From assembly GCF_905171765.1 (NCBI RefSeq), contig NC_053390.1, positions 302,816,622-302,880,621 of the forward strand: DNA of 64,000 bases. The letters run 5' to 3'. The notes beneath the pieces were generated by a model. The model saw only the letters and a program-made list of their open reading frames with translations. It was not told where the DNA came from and ran no database searches. Position 1 is the first letter of the stretch. The number at the start of each line of letters is the position of its first letter. This document shows, piece after piece, positions 10,994 to 21,800 of the stretch. A program made the translations under genes and the position numbers. Origin of the DNA: Bufo bufo (Eukaryota > Chordata > Amphibia > Anura > Bufonidae).

Positions 10994-13626
10994 GTACTCC
11001 CCCCCTTCCAAGGTGACCTCCGGGCACCGCAGGGGCAGGCTTACCGGGGTGCCGTTGGTGGAACTCTTTTACCAGTCTGGGGGCGTGGACATTTTCTTCT
11101 CGCTCCCAGGAGTTATCCTCGGGAGGGTAACCCTCCCACCCAATTAGGTATTGTAGTCTTCCCCGGTGGATCCTGGAGTCGAGAATCTTTGCAACAACGT
11201 ATTCTTCTTCACCCTGTACCCTCACGGGTGGTGGAGGGGGAGAGTGGCGGCCTGTGAAGGTGTTCTCCACGTATGGCTTGAGGAGAGAGCAATGGAAGAC
11301 AGGGTGCACCCTAATGGAGTCCGGAAGGTCGAGCCGGAAAGTGACCTCGTTGATTTGTGCGGTGATCTGGAACGGACCCATGTATCTTTTGGCAAATTTT
11401 TTGGAGGGGACCTTCAATCTGAGGTTCCTGTTGGACAGCCACACCTTGTCTCCCACATGGAAGCCCGGGGTGGGTTTGCGACGTCTGTCTGCTCCCTGTT
11501 TAAAACGCCTCTGGGCAAGCTGGAGGTTGTCTATAATGTTCTTTTGTTCCTCCTGTAGGCTTGTTAGGCGTTCGGCCACTGCTGGGAGGGTGGAGGCGAC
11601 GGGTAGGTGGGGAATGAACACCGGGTGTGAGCCTGTGTTAGCAAAGAAGGGGCTGTGCTTGGTTGAGCTGTGCTCAGCATTGTTGTAGGCGAACTCTGCC
11701 GTGGGGAGATGATCAAGCCAGTCATCCTGCAGGTGGGAGCTGAAACAGCGTAGGTATTGCTCTAGGGTCTGATTAGATCTCTCCGTCTGCCCGTTTGACT
11801 GAGGGTGGAAAGCAGAGGACAGGTTCACTTTAACCCCGAGCGCCAGGCAGAAGTTCTTCCAGAACTTTGAGGCAAATTGTACGCCTCGGTCGGAGACCAC
11901 GTCGTCCGGGATCCCATGCAGCCTGAAGACCTCTCTGAGAATAAGATCGGCCGTCTGTTTGGCTGTGGGTAGGCCTTTGTAGGGGATGAAATGGGCCATC
12001 TTGGTGAGACGGTCGACCACGACCAGGATGGTGTTCATCCCTTTTGAAGGAGGAAGGTCTACCACAAAGTCCATGGAGATCGAGCCCCAGGGGCGGGAGG
12101 GATTCGGGAGGGGTTGTAACAGACCCACGGGAGAGGAACGAGGAGTCTTATTGCGGGCACAGACCGTGCACGAGGAGATGTACCTCTTGATGTCCTCCTT
12201 GTATGTTGGCCACCAGAAGGAGCGGGAGAGAAGCTCCTGGGTCTTTCTTGTGCCAAAATGGCCGGCCACCTTGGAGTCATGGTTGAGTTTGAGCACTTCG
12301 AGCCGTGCGATTTCTGGTACATATAGTTGTAGGTCCTGATGAAACCAATGACCGTTCTTAAACGTAAGGCTGACATTGCCTGTGGGATGGGAGAGGAAGG
12401 GGTCATTTTCATATCCTTCTTTGATTGTGCCCAGGAGTTCTTTAGAGTAGGTGGCCCCTACGACCCTTCTCTCGGGTAAGATGTTATTTTGGCCCTTGTT
12501 ACTCTGTGAGGGCTCGGAAAACATTCTGGAGAGGGCGTCAGCCTTGCCGTTTTTTGATCCAGGGCGATAAGTGATGAGATAGTTGAAGCGGGAAAAAAAT
12601 AGGCTCCATCTGGCCTGTCTGGCTGAGAGTCTCTTAGCGCTGCGGATGAACTCGAGGTTCTTGTGGTCAGTTAGTACGATTATGGGGTTGGTGGCTCCCT
12701 CCAGCAGGTGTCTCCACTCGGAGAAGGCATCCTTGATCGCCAGTAGTTCTTTGTTCCCGATGTCATAGTTCTTCTCGGAGGGGGACATCTGGCGGGAGAA
12801 ATATGCGCACGGGTGTAATAGCATCCTCTCCCCTGTCCGTTGTGACAAAACTGCCCCCACCGCAGAGTCTGATGCATCCACTTCGACTGTAAATGGGAGC
12901 TCGGGGTTTGGGTGGATTAGGATTGGGGCAGAAGTGAAGAGGAGTTTCAACTTGGTGAAGGCCTCCTGGGCCTCGGGTGTCCAGGAGAAGGGGACTGCCT
13001 TCTTAGTGAGTTGGGTGATTGGTGCTATGACCTTGGAGAAGTTCCGGATAAACTTCCGATAGAAGTTGGCGAAGCCAATGAATCTTTGTATCTCCTTCTC
13101 GTTTTTCGGAACGGGCCAGTTCATCACAGCTTGGACCTTCCCCGGGTCCATACTTAGGCCCTCTGGGGAGATGATGTATCCGAGGAACTGAGTGGTGGTT
13201 CGCTCAAACTCGCATTTCTCTAGCTTGATATAGAGAGAGTTCTGTCTGAGTCTCTGCAGTACCCTGCGGACGTGTTCGCGGTGCTGCTCGAGGTCTTCAG
13301 AGAAGATCAAGATGTCGTCCAGGTAAACGACTACAAACAGATCCAGCATGTCCCTGAGGACGTCGTTAATGAAGTGCTGGAAGGTGGCGGGAGCATTGCA
13401 GAGTCCGAAAGGCATGACCAAGTACTCGAAATGACCATAACGTGTCCGGAAGGCGGTCTTCCATTCGTCCCCAGGGCGGATTCGGACGAGGTTGTAGGCC
13501 TCTCGAAGGTCGAGTTTAGTGAAGATCTTCGCTGCCCGGAGTCTCTCGAGAAGTTCGGAAATCAGTGGGAGCGGGTACCGGTTCTTTACGGTTATGTCAT
13601 TAAGCTTTCTGTAGTCTATGCAGGGA
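10938..13626 (-). pseudogene. Gypsy pol: reverse transcriptase, RNase H, integrase, chromodomain
   Basis: The frame is open for 827 codons from ATG 13421 to 10938, and homologous residues continue upstream to about 13626 (CIDYRKLN ... FTKLDLREAYN). In order: reverse transcriptase with VMPFGLCNAPATFQ and the YLDDILIF catalytic box; RNase H with EVDASDSAVGAVL and TDHKNLEFI; integrase with a zinc-binding H..H..C..C segment, then the D,D,E core (SMDFVVDLP, VSDRGVQF, and the E of NGQTERSNQ); and a C-terminal chromodomain (YLIGWEGYPPEDNSWE). A small deletion near 13620-13627 removes about two residues and shifts the frame relative to gag-protease. All other motifs are intact, so this is a nearly complete chromovirus pol. 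The chromodomain suggests chromatin-directed integration. Confidence 0.92.
10994..11009 (-). promoter_or_regulatory. Polypurine tract of the Gypsy element
   Basis: On the minus strand GGAAGGGGGGGAGTAC lies directly against the 3' LTR. A purine run at this place primes plus-strand DNA synthesis in LTR elements. Position and composition are directly visible; the role is from family knowledge. Confidence 0.8.
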
Positions 13627-15286
13627 GGAGTCTTTTTTCTCTACGAAGAAAAAGGGGGCTCCCGCGGGGGAGGTGGAGGGCCGGATGAACCCCTTCCTCA
13701 GGTCCTCGTCCAGGTACTCTTTCAGAGCCTTGAGTTCAGGCTCTGAGAGGGAGTAGATACTGCCAAAGGGTATTTCGGCCCCGGGCAACAGTTCTATAGG
13801 GCAGTCGTAGGGTCGGTGTGGTGGCAGCTTGTCTGCGTTTTTCTTGTCGCAGACATCCTGGAACTCGCTATTTTGAGGGGGTAGCAGACCCTTGACGGAT
13901 AGCTTTGAGATGGTGGTGTCTTCGGGTGGAAGGACGGGTCTGTGGGAGCAATTTAGCGAGCAGAACTCAGACGGGAATCGTATGCAGCGGGTTTCCCAGT
14001 CCACCGAGGGGTTGTGGGTGGCCAACCAAGGGATGCCCAAGATCACCGGGAACTTCGGGGAAGCGATCAGCGAGAAGTGGATCTTTTCGCGGTGATCGGG
14101 TTCTATGAGGAGTTGTAGTTCGGTGGTCTCGTGAGTGGCCGGCCCCGAGGAGAGTGGGGATCCGTCGACGGTTTCCAGGTCAACGGGGGCTGCCTTGATC
14201 GTCAGTGGAATGTTCTTTTCGCGGGCGAAGGTAAGGTCCATGAAGTTGCCTCCTGCCCCGGAGTCTAACATCGCTGAACAGGGGAGTTGTCGCCCCTCAA
14301 TGTCGATGAGGATGGGAATGATGAAATGGGATCCATGAGCCGCCGTGTTGTTATTTTCCGGGGCTGCTGGCGGGGTTGGAGTCTGTGGTTGCTCCTTTAG
14401 TTCAGTGACGGCAATAGTCTTTCGGATTTTATGAGGACATTTGATGGCAAAATGACCCCTCTCCCCACAGTAGACGCAGAGGTTTTCGGCCAGCCGTCTC
14501 TCCTTCTCAGCTGTAGATAGAGACCTACGTAGAGCGTCGACCTGCATAGGTTCAGTTGCTGATTGGGGGTCGCGCTGGGCGTTGGAAGAGAAGGAGTAAG
14601 TGGGTCTGTGGTCCGAGGACCAGAGTCTTTCTCTCTTCCTCTCGGAGAGTCTTTGATCTATCCGGATGCATAACTGAATGAAGTCATCCAGATCGTCTGG
14701 GGCCTCAACTCTGGCGAGTTCGTCCTTTATTAATTCTGACAGGCCTCGCCGGAATTGGCTCCTCTGTGCCGCTGGGTTCCAGGTGGTGTCTGTGACCCAA
14801 CGGCGAAACTCGGCGGTGTATTCGGTGACGGAGCGTCTCCCTTGCCGCAGACTATGTAGTCGCGCCTCAGCTGTCGCACAGCGGTTGGGGTCGTCGAAGA
14901 CTTGGCTCATGGCGGTGATGAAGTTGTTTAGGTTGTCCAGGAGCTGACTGTTAGTCTCCACGTAAGGTGATGCCCATGCTAATGCTTCATCCGTCAGGAG
15001 ATTGACCATGAATAGCACCTTCTTTTTCTCGGTGGTGAAGGGGGCCGGGTACATCTGAAAATAGATGCGGCATTGGTTTAGAAACCCCCGATACTGGCGT
15101 CTGTCGCCGCCGAATCTAGATGGGAGTGGCATGCGGGTGTCTGCGGCCGCGCCGCGGACGTCCAGGTGTTGCCCTTTGCTGGCTTTGGACTACGCCTTGG
15201 AGCTGGGCAAATTTCTCCTGATATGTAGTACCAAATTCTTGAAGTTCGGAGACCTGCTTACGCAGAGTGGCCATTGCGGACTCCAT
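13627..15286 (-). pseudogene. Gypsy gag-protease
   Basis: The likely gag start is the ATG at 15286 (MESAMATLRKQVSELQEF), 18 bases inside the 5' LTR. A frameshift between about 15140 and 15175 leads into a frame open for 510 codons from 15132 to 13600. It shows a capsid-like gag region (YFQMYPAPFTTEKKKVLF), a CCHC zinc knuckle (CVYCGERGHFAIKC), and a retropepsin-like protease with the active site MLDSGAGGNF. Gag and protease share one frame that would run into reverse transcriptase but for the small deletion near 13620. The two frameshifts make this copy non-autonomous. Confidence 0.88.
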
Positions 15287-15690
15287 AGTGGGGCTGATTA
15301 TTCTGTAACAATCCTACAGGCTCACCTGAGTCAGAGGACCGCTTGCTGGGGGTAGGAGTGGAGCCCAGTGGCAAGGACCGCAGGCAGGTAGTAAGCGTGG
15401 TCAGACAATCCGGATGGCAACGGTGGTAGCAGCTCAGTAGGTAGGGATAAGGCAGAAGAGTAGTGGGTAGGCAGGCGGTGGGTCAGGGCAGGCGGCAGTA
15501 AGCGTGGTCAGACAATCCGGATGGCAATGGTGGTAGCAGTTCAGTAGGTAGGGATAAGGCAGAAGAGTAGTCGGTAGGCAATTCCTGGTCAGCAGTGGAC
15601 TTCCAGCAGTAGCAAGAGCAGCAGATGAGGAGAAGCTTGATCAAGGCTCAGGAGCTCAATAATCAGCAAACTGGAGTGCAAGGGGCTGGA

Positions 15691-15700
15691 CTTATATAGG
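15691..15700 (-). promoter_or_regulatory. TATA box of the Gypsy 5' LTR
   Basis: The minus strand reads CCTATATAAG within the 5' LTR, about 390 bp before the LTR end, in the usual place for an LTR RNA polymerase II promoter. The same box exists in the other LTR at 10828-10837. Confidence 0.6.
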
Positions 15701-15794
15701 GAAATACCAGGTGTGGGGAATCAAGGGTAATAAGCAAGGCTTGGCAAGACTGAGGTTAACTAATAGGCTTCAGGGAGGAATGTCCAGAGAGGAC

Positions 15795-15856
15795 GGTAGC
15801 CTAGTAAGCAGGGCTACCGCCTGGGATGTGGCAGGTCACGGGTTCGAATCCCGACA
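15795..15856 (+). other. tRNA-like segment at the LTR end
   Basis: The last 62 bases of the LTR on the plus strand look tRNA-derived. GGTTCGAATCC at 15841-15851 is an exact polymerase III B-box, and CGGG-TTCGAAT-CCCG forms a T-arm with a 7-base loop. TAGCCTAGTAAGCAGG upstream resembles a D-arm/A-box. The acceptor stem is absent, so it is not a tRNA gene. The segment is antisense to the retrotransposon genes and is present in both LTRs. Confidence 0.6.
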
Positions 15857-15861
15857 CTATG

Positions 15862-16036
15862 TGAGCAACTTTTCTCCTCGATGAAGATGACCAAAACATC
15901 TCACAGGAGACGTCTGACTGATGAACACCTTCGCTCGATACTGAGGATTTCCTCAGCTCAAAGCCTGAGCCCAGACATTGATGAACTATCATCCAAGAAG
16001 AGATGCCAGGTATCTGGCTTGGGCACATCAGATTAG
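15862..16036 (+). pseudogene. hAT transposase, C-terminal part after the Gypsy
   Basis: This continues the transposase frame broken at 10440. Downstream of the duplicated CTATG it reads EQLFSSMKMTKTSHRRRLTD, then HLRSILRISSAQ, and stops at the TAG at 16034-16036. EQLFSSMK is the usual C-terminal dimerisation signature of the ZBED5/Charlie-type hAT transposases. It confirms that the Gypsy landed within one codon stretch without deleting coding sequence. Confidence 0.88.
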
Positions 16037-16335
16037 ATCAGTGTGCAGCAAACTGAGCAATAATTAATGTTTTCTTTATGCACTTTTTCTTGCTACTCCA
16101 AGACATGGGCTTGAATGGTTGATTGATTTTATTATTGTTATTTTATTTTAAAAATTATTATTATTTATTATTATTTAAATCTTATTTAATAAATGAATAT
16201 GCTTGTTCCATATTCAATGTTAAAGCAAATCTTGTTTGGGTCCATGTTAAAAGGTTCATTTGTTCAATGCTGGCCCGCGACTTTGTTCAAGTTTTACATT
16301 TTGGCCCACTATTGTATTTGAGTTTGACACCCCTG

Positions 16336-17013
16336 TTTTAGAGCGTCAGCTCACCAGCAAGCACTCACATATAATGTTTCAGAGCGTCAGCTCACTAGCA
16401 GGCACTCGCATATAATGTTTTAGAACGTCTGCTCACAAGCAGGCACTCGCATATAAGGTTTTAGAGCATTAGCTCACCAGCAGGCACTCGCATATAATGT
16501 TTTACAGACTCAGCTCACCAGCAGGCCCTCGTCCATAATGTTTTATTGTGTCAGCTCACCAGCAGACTCTCGCCCCTAATGTTTTAAAGGGTCTGCTCAG
16601 CAGCAGGCCCTCACATATAATGTTTTACAGGGTCAGCTCACCAGCAGGTCCTCGCATATAATGCTTTAGAGTGTCAGCTCACCATCAAGCACTCGCATAT
16701 AATGTTTTAGAGCATCAGCTCACCAGCAGGCACTCGCATATAATGTTTTAGAGCGTCAGCTCAACTGCAGGCCCTTGCATATAATGTTTTTGAGATTCAG
16801 ATCACCAGCAGACACTAACATTTAATATTTTAGAGCGTCAGCTCACCAGCAGGCACTCGCATATAATGTTTTAGAGTGTCAGCTTGGCAGCAGGCCCTCG
16901 CCCCTAATTTTTTAGAGGGTCAGATCAGTAGCATACCCTCACCTCTAAAATTTTAGAGGGTCAGCTCAGCATCAAGCCCTCGCATATAATGTTTTCTACG
17001 GTCAGCTCACCAG
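16336..17013 (+). repeat. 41-bp satellite array, block 4
   Basis: About 16 copies. The start duplicates the order of variants seen at 7564-7760, and the end (16720-17013) is paralogous to 30714-31030. The last 8 bases CTCACCAG (17006-17013) are the left target duplication of the next element. Confidence 0.96.
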
Positions 17014-17159
17014 TAGGGATGAGCGAACCCGAACTGTATAGTTCGGGTTCGTACCGAATTTTGGGGTGTCCGTGACACGGACCCGAACCCGAACATTTTC
17101 GTAAAAGTCCGTGTTCAGGTTCGGTGTTCGGCGCTTTCTTGGCGCTTTTTGAAAGGCTG

Positions 17160-17280
17160 CAAAGCAGCCAATCAACAAGCGTCATACTACTTGCCCCAAG
17201 AGGCCATCACAGCCATGCCTACTATTGGCATGGCTGTGATTGGCCAGTGCAGCATGTGACCCAGCCTCTATTTAAGCTGG
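17160..17280 (+). promoter_or_regulatory. Candidate transposase promoter
   Basis: GCAGCCAATCAAC (a CCAAT motif) near 17164, the inverted pair AGCCATGCC...GGCATGGCT, GTGATTGGCC (a reverse CCAAT), and a TATTTAA box at 17269-17275 follow in order. The same set is conserved at 37618-37735 in the related element, which suggests constraint. The assignment is inferred from motif order only. Confidence 0.45.
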
Positions 17281-17529
17281 AGTCACGTAGCGCCGCACGT
17301 CACTCTGCTATGATCAGTGTAGGGAGAGGTTGCAGCTGCGACGTTAGGGCGAGATTAGGCAGATTAACTCCTCCAAAAGACTTCATTCTGTGATCGATCT
17401 GCAGCTGTGGATCATTGAAGTGCTATTATTGACTTGCTCACTTTTTTGAGGCTGCCCAGAGCGTTTTTAGATCACTTTTTTCTGGGGTGATCGGCGGCCA
17501 TTTTGTGACTTGTGGTGCGCCAGCACAAG

Positions 17530-17845
17530 CTATCACCAAGTGTATTTAACCATCGATAGTGTGGTTATTTTGTGCTATATCCTACATCAGCTGCAGGCTG
17601 AGCCTGTGTCACCGAAGTGCATTTAACCATCAACAGTCTGGTTATTTTTTGGCCATATACTACATCAGCTGCAGGCTGAGCCTGTGTCACCCAAGTGCAT
17701 TTAACCATCAACAGTCTGATTATTTTTTGGCCATATACTACATCTGGTGCAGGCTGAGCCTGTGTCACCCAAGTGCATTTAACCATCAACAGTGTGGTTA
17801 TTTTTTGGCCATATATTACATCAGGGGCAAGTTGAGCCTGTCACC
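17530..17845 (+). repeat. 78-bp tandem repeat in the hAT leader
   Basis: Four copies of a 78-bp unit containing GCATTTAACCATCAACAGTC and CTGCAGGCTGAGCCTGTGTC. They lie between the promoter-like segment and the transposase gene. A short apparent frame through them is a product of the unit length (78 = 26 codons). Confidence 0.9.
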
Positions 17846-17849
17846 CAGC

Positions 17850-18870
17850 GCCTAAAAAATAGACCTGACATTTCTATTCAACCAAATCTGTACTGTTTTA
17901 GCTGGTCAAGTTATTTGTAGTGACCGTAAAAGCACACTTTTTTTTTCTGGGTTGAAAAACTATTCCCAAATTTGCCATTCTCAAAATAACTAGTTTCTGG
18001 TATTTGAGGCCTACTTGAAATCTATCCCAAAAAGGATATCTTACATTGAAGGTGCTGATAGTGTCATTCAGAAAAACCTAAGACACATGCTAGCGTGCAG
18101 ATAGAAGTCTGATTCTGTGATTAAACCTATACCTGTCACACACAGCGCAAAAAAAAACAGGCCTCACATCTCTATTTAACCAAATCTGTACTGTTTTAGC
18201 TGGTCAAGTTATTTGTAGTGACCGTAAAAGCACACTTTTTTTTCTGGGTTGAAAAACTATTCCCAAATTTGCCATTCTCAAAATAACTAGTTTCTGGTAT
18301 TTGAGGCCTACTTGAAATCTATCCCAAAAAGGATATCTTACATTGAAGGTACTGATAGTGTCATTCAGAAAAACCTAAGACACACGCTAGCGTGCTGATA
18401 GAAGTCTGATTCTGTGATTAAACCTATACCTGTCACACAGCGCAAAAAAAAACAGGTCTCACATCTCTATTCAACCAAATCTGCACTGTTTTAGCTGGTC
18501 AAGTTATTTGTAGTGACCGTAAAAGCACACTTTTTTTTCTGGGTTGAAAAACTATTCCCAAATTTGCCATTCTCAAAATAACTAGTTTCTGGTATTTGAG
18601 GCCTACTTGAAATCTATCCCAAAAAGGATATCTTACATTGAAGGTACTGATAGTGTCATTCAGAAAAACCTAAGACACACGCTACCGTGCTGATAGAAGT
18701 CTGATTCTGTGATTAAACCTATACCTGTCACACAGCGCAAAAAAAAACAGGCCTCACATCTCTATTTAACCAAATCTGTACTGTTTTAGCTGGTCAAGTT
18801 ATTTGTAGTGACCGTAAAAGTACACTTTTTTTTCTGGGTTGAAAAACTATTCCCAAATTTGCCATTCTCA
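17850..18870 (+). repeat. 295-298-bp tandem repeat in the hAT leader
   Basis: Nearly three and a half copies. GTTTTAGCTGGTCAAG recurs at 17895, 18193, 18488 and 18783. The last copy is cut off after CCATTCTCAAAAT, and the transposase ATG follows 25 bp later. Copies are nearly identical, so the array is young or homogenised. Confidence 0.93.
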
Positions 18871-18891
18871 AAATTGTGGTGAACGGGAACA

Positions 18892-21800
18892 ATGAGGAAA
18901 ACATCTAATAAGGGACGCGGACACGGACGTGGACATGGTCGTGGTGGTGTTAGTGGACCCTCTGGTGCTGGGAGAGGACGTGGCCGTTCTGCCACAGCCA
19001 CACGTCCTAGTGAACCAACTACCTCAGGTCCCAGTAGCCAGCAGAATTTACAGCGATATTTGGTGGGGCCCAATGCCGTTCTAAGGATGGTAAGGCCTGA
19101 GCAGGTACAGGCATTAGTCAATTGGGTGGCCGACAGTGGATCCAGCACGTTCACATTATCTCCCACCCAGTCTTCTGCAGAAAGCGCACAGATGGCGCAT
19201 GAAAACCAAGCCCATCGGTCTGTCACATCACCCCCATGCATATCAGGGAAACTGTCTGAGCCTCAAGTTATGCATCAGTCTCTTATGCTGTTTGAAGACT
19301 CTGCTGCCAGGGTTTCCCAAGGGCATCCACCTAGCCCTTCCCCAGGGGTGGAAGAGATAGAATGCACTAACGCACAACCACTTATTTTTCCTGATGATGA
19401 GGACATGGGAATACCACCTCAGTACGTCTCTGATGATGACTAAACACAGGTGCCAACTGCTGCGTCTTTCTGCAGTGTGCAGACTGAACAGGAGGTCAGG
19501 GATCAAGACTGGGTGGAAGACGATGCAGGGGACGATGAGGTCCTAGACCCCACATGGAATGAAGGTCGTGCCACTGACTTTCAGAGTTCGGTGGAAGAGG
19601 CAGTGGTGAGACCGAGCCAACAGCGTAGCAAAAGAGGGAGCAGTGGGCAAAATCAGAACACCCGCCGCCAAGAGACTCCGCCTGCTACTGACCGCCGCCA
19701 TCTGGGACCGAGCACCCCAAAGGCAGCTTCAAGGAGTTCCCTGGCATGGCACTTCTTCAAACAATGTGCTGACGACAAGACCCGAGTGGTTTGCACGCTG
19801 TGCCATCAGAGCCTGAAGCGAGGCATTAACGTTCTGAACCTTAGCACAACCTGCATGACCAGGCACCTGCATGCAAAGCATGAACTGCAGTGGAGTAAAC
19901 ACCTTAAAAACAAGGAAGTCACTCAGGCTCCCCCTGCTACCTCTTCTGCTGCTGCCGCCTCGGCCTCTTCTGCTGCTGCCGCCGCCTCGGCCTCTTCCTC
20001 CGCCTCTGGAGGAACGTTGGCACCTGCCGCCCAGCAAACAGAGGATGTACCACCAACACCACCACCTGCGTCACCAAGCATCTCAACCATGTCACACGGC
20101 AGCGTTCAGCTCTCCATCTCACAAACATTTGAGAGAAAGCGTAAATTCCCACCTAGCCACCCTCGATCCCTGGCCCTGAATGCCAGCATTTCTAAACTAC
20201 TGGCCTATGAAATGCTGTCATTTAGGCTGGTGGACACACACAGCTTCAAACAGCTCATGTCACTTGCTGTCCCACAGTATGTTGTTCCCAGCCGCCACTA
20301 CTTCTCCAAGAGAACCGTGCCTTCCCTGCACAAACAAGAGTCCGATAAAATCAAGTGTGCACTGCGCAACGCCATCTGTGGCAAGGTCCACCTAACCACA
20401 GATACGTGGACCAGTAAGCACGGCCAGGGACGCTATATCTCCCTAACTGCACACTGGGTAAATGTAGTGGCGGCTGGGCCCCAGGCGGAGAGCTGTTTGG
20501 CGCACGTCCTTCCGCCGCCAAGGATCGCAGGGCAACATTCTTTGCCTCCTGTCTCCTCCTCCTCCTACTCAGCTTCCTCCTCCTCTTCTTCCACCTGCTC
20601 ATCCAGTCAGCCACACACCTTCACCACCAACTTCAGCACAGCCCGGGGTAAACGTCAGCAGGCCATTCTGAAACTCATATGTTTGGGGGACAGGCCCCAC
20701 ACCGCACAGGAGTTGTGGCGGGGTATAGAACAACAGACCGACGAGTGGTTGCTGCCGGTGAGCCTCAAGCCCGGCCTGGTGGTGTGCGATAATGGGCGAA
20801 ATCTCGTTGCAGCTCTGGGACTAGCCGGTTTGACGCACATCCCTTGCCTGGCGCATGTGCTGAATTTGGTGGTGCAGAAGTTCATTCGCAACTACCCCGA
20901 CATGTCAGAGCTGCTGCATAAAGTGCGGGCCGTCTGTTCGCGCTTCCGGCGTTCACACCCTGCCGCTGCTCGCCTGTCTGCGCTACAGCGTAACTTCGGC
21001 CTTCCCGCTCACCGCCTCATATGCGACGTACCCACCAGGTGGAACTCCACCTTGCATATGCTGGACAGACTGTGCGAGCAGCAGCAGGCCATAGTGGAAT
21101 TTCAGCTGCAGCACGCACGGGTCAGTCGCACTGCGGATCAGACACACTTCACCACCAATGACTGGGCCTCCATGCGAGACCTGTGTGCCCTGTTGCGTTG
21201 TTTCGAGTACTCCACCAACATGGCCAGTGGCGATGACGCCGTTATCAGCGTTACAATACCACTTCTATGTCTCCTTGAGAAAACACTTAGGGCGATGATG
21301 GAAGAGGAGGTGGCCCAGGAGGAAGAGGAGGAAGAGGGGTCATTTTTAGCACTTTCAGGCCAGTCTCTTCGAAGTGACTCAGAGGGAGGTTTTTTGCAAC
21401 ACCAGAGGCCAGGTACAAATGTGGCCAGACAGGGCCCACTACTGGAGGACGAGGAGGACGAGGATGAGGAGGAGGTGGAGGAGGATGAGGATGAAGCATG
21501 TTCACAGCGGGGTGGCACCCAAAGCAGCTCGGGCCCATCACTGGTGCGTGGCTGGGGGGAAACACAGGCTGGAGGACGAGGAGGACGAGGATGAGGAGGA
21601 GGTGGAGGAGGATGAGGATGAAGCATGTTCACAGCGGGGTGGCACCCAAAGCAGCTCGGGCCCATCACTGGTGCGTGGCTGGGGGGAAACACAGGACGAT
21701 GACGATACGCTTCCCACAGAGGACAGCTTGTCCTTACCTCTGGGCAGCCTGGCACACATGAGCGACTACATGCTGCAGTGCCTGTGCAACGACAGCAGAG

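Larger units (their letters stand above)
10441..15856 (-). mobile_element. Full-length chromodomain Gypsy LTR retrotransposon
   Basis: A 5416-bp minus-strand LTR element with two 553-bp LTRs (10441-10993 and 15304-15856), each starting TGTAACAATCC and ending TCCCGACA on the plus strand. It is flanked by an exact 5-bp duplication CTATG (10436-10440, 15857-15861). By eye the LTRs differ at about 6 of 553 positions, roughly 1%, so the insertion is recent. Order on the minus strand: LTR, gag, protease, reverse transcriptase, RNase H, integrase, chromodomain, polypurine tract, LTR. It sits inside the hAT transposase gene and must be younger than it. No standard TGG-type tRNA primer site follows the 5' LTR. 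Confidence 0.97.
15304..15856 (-). repeat. 5' LTR of the Gypsy element
   Basis: A 553-bp LTR, upstream copy with respect to the minus-strand genes and so the promoter-bearing one. On the minus strand it begins TGTCGGGATTCGAACCCGTG and ends TTGTTACA. It carries the same internal duplication as its partner and differs from it by about six substitutions. Confidence 0.96.
8544..16335 (+). mobile_element. hAT transposon (ZBED/Charlie-like) with nested Gypsy
   Basis: The element starts CAGGGGTGTCAAACTC and ends GAGTTTGACACCCCTG, a perfect 16-bp terminal inverted repeat, and is flanked by an exact 8-bp duplication TTTTAGAG (8536-8543, 16336-16343). Without the nested Gypsy (10441-15856) and its 5-bp duplication it would be about 2.4 kb, a normal size for a hAT. 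It carries one plus-strand transposase gene, now broken, ending at 16036. The remaining 300 bp (16037-16335) are AT-rich 3' sequence without a gene. It inserted at the same point of the satellite unit as the MITE 0.7 kb upstream. Confidence 0.96.

Noticed and set aside
11166..11688. Plus-strand frames of 130 and 144 codons within the Gypsy
   Set aside because: They are antisense shadows of the pol gene.
15795..15856. A functional tRNA gene or an independent tRNA-derived SINE
   Set aside because: There is no acceptor stem, and the segment is identical in position in both LTRs, so it belongs to the LTR.
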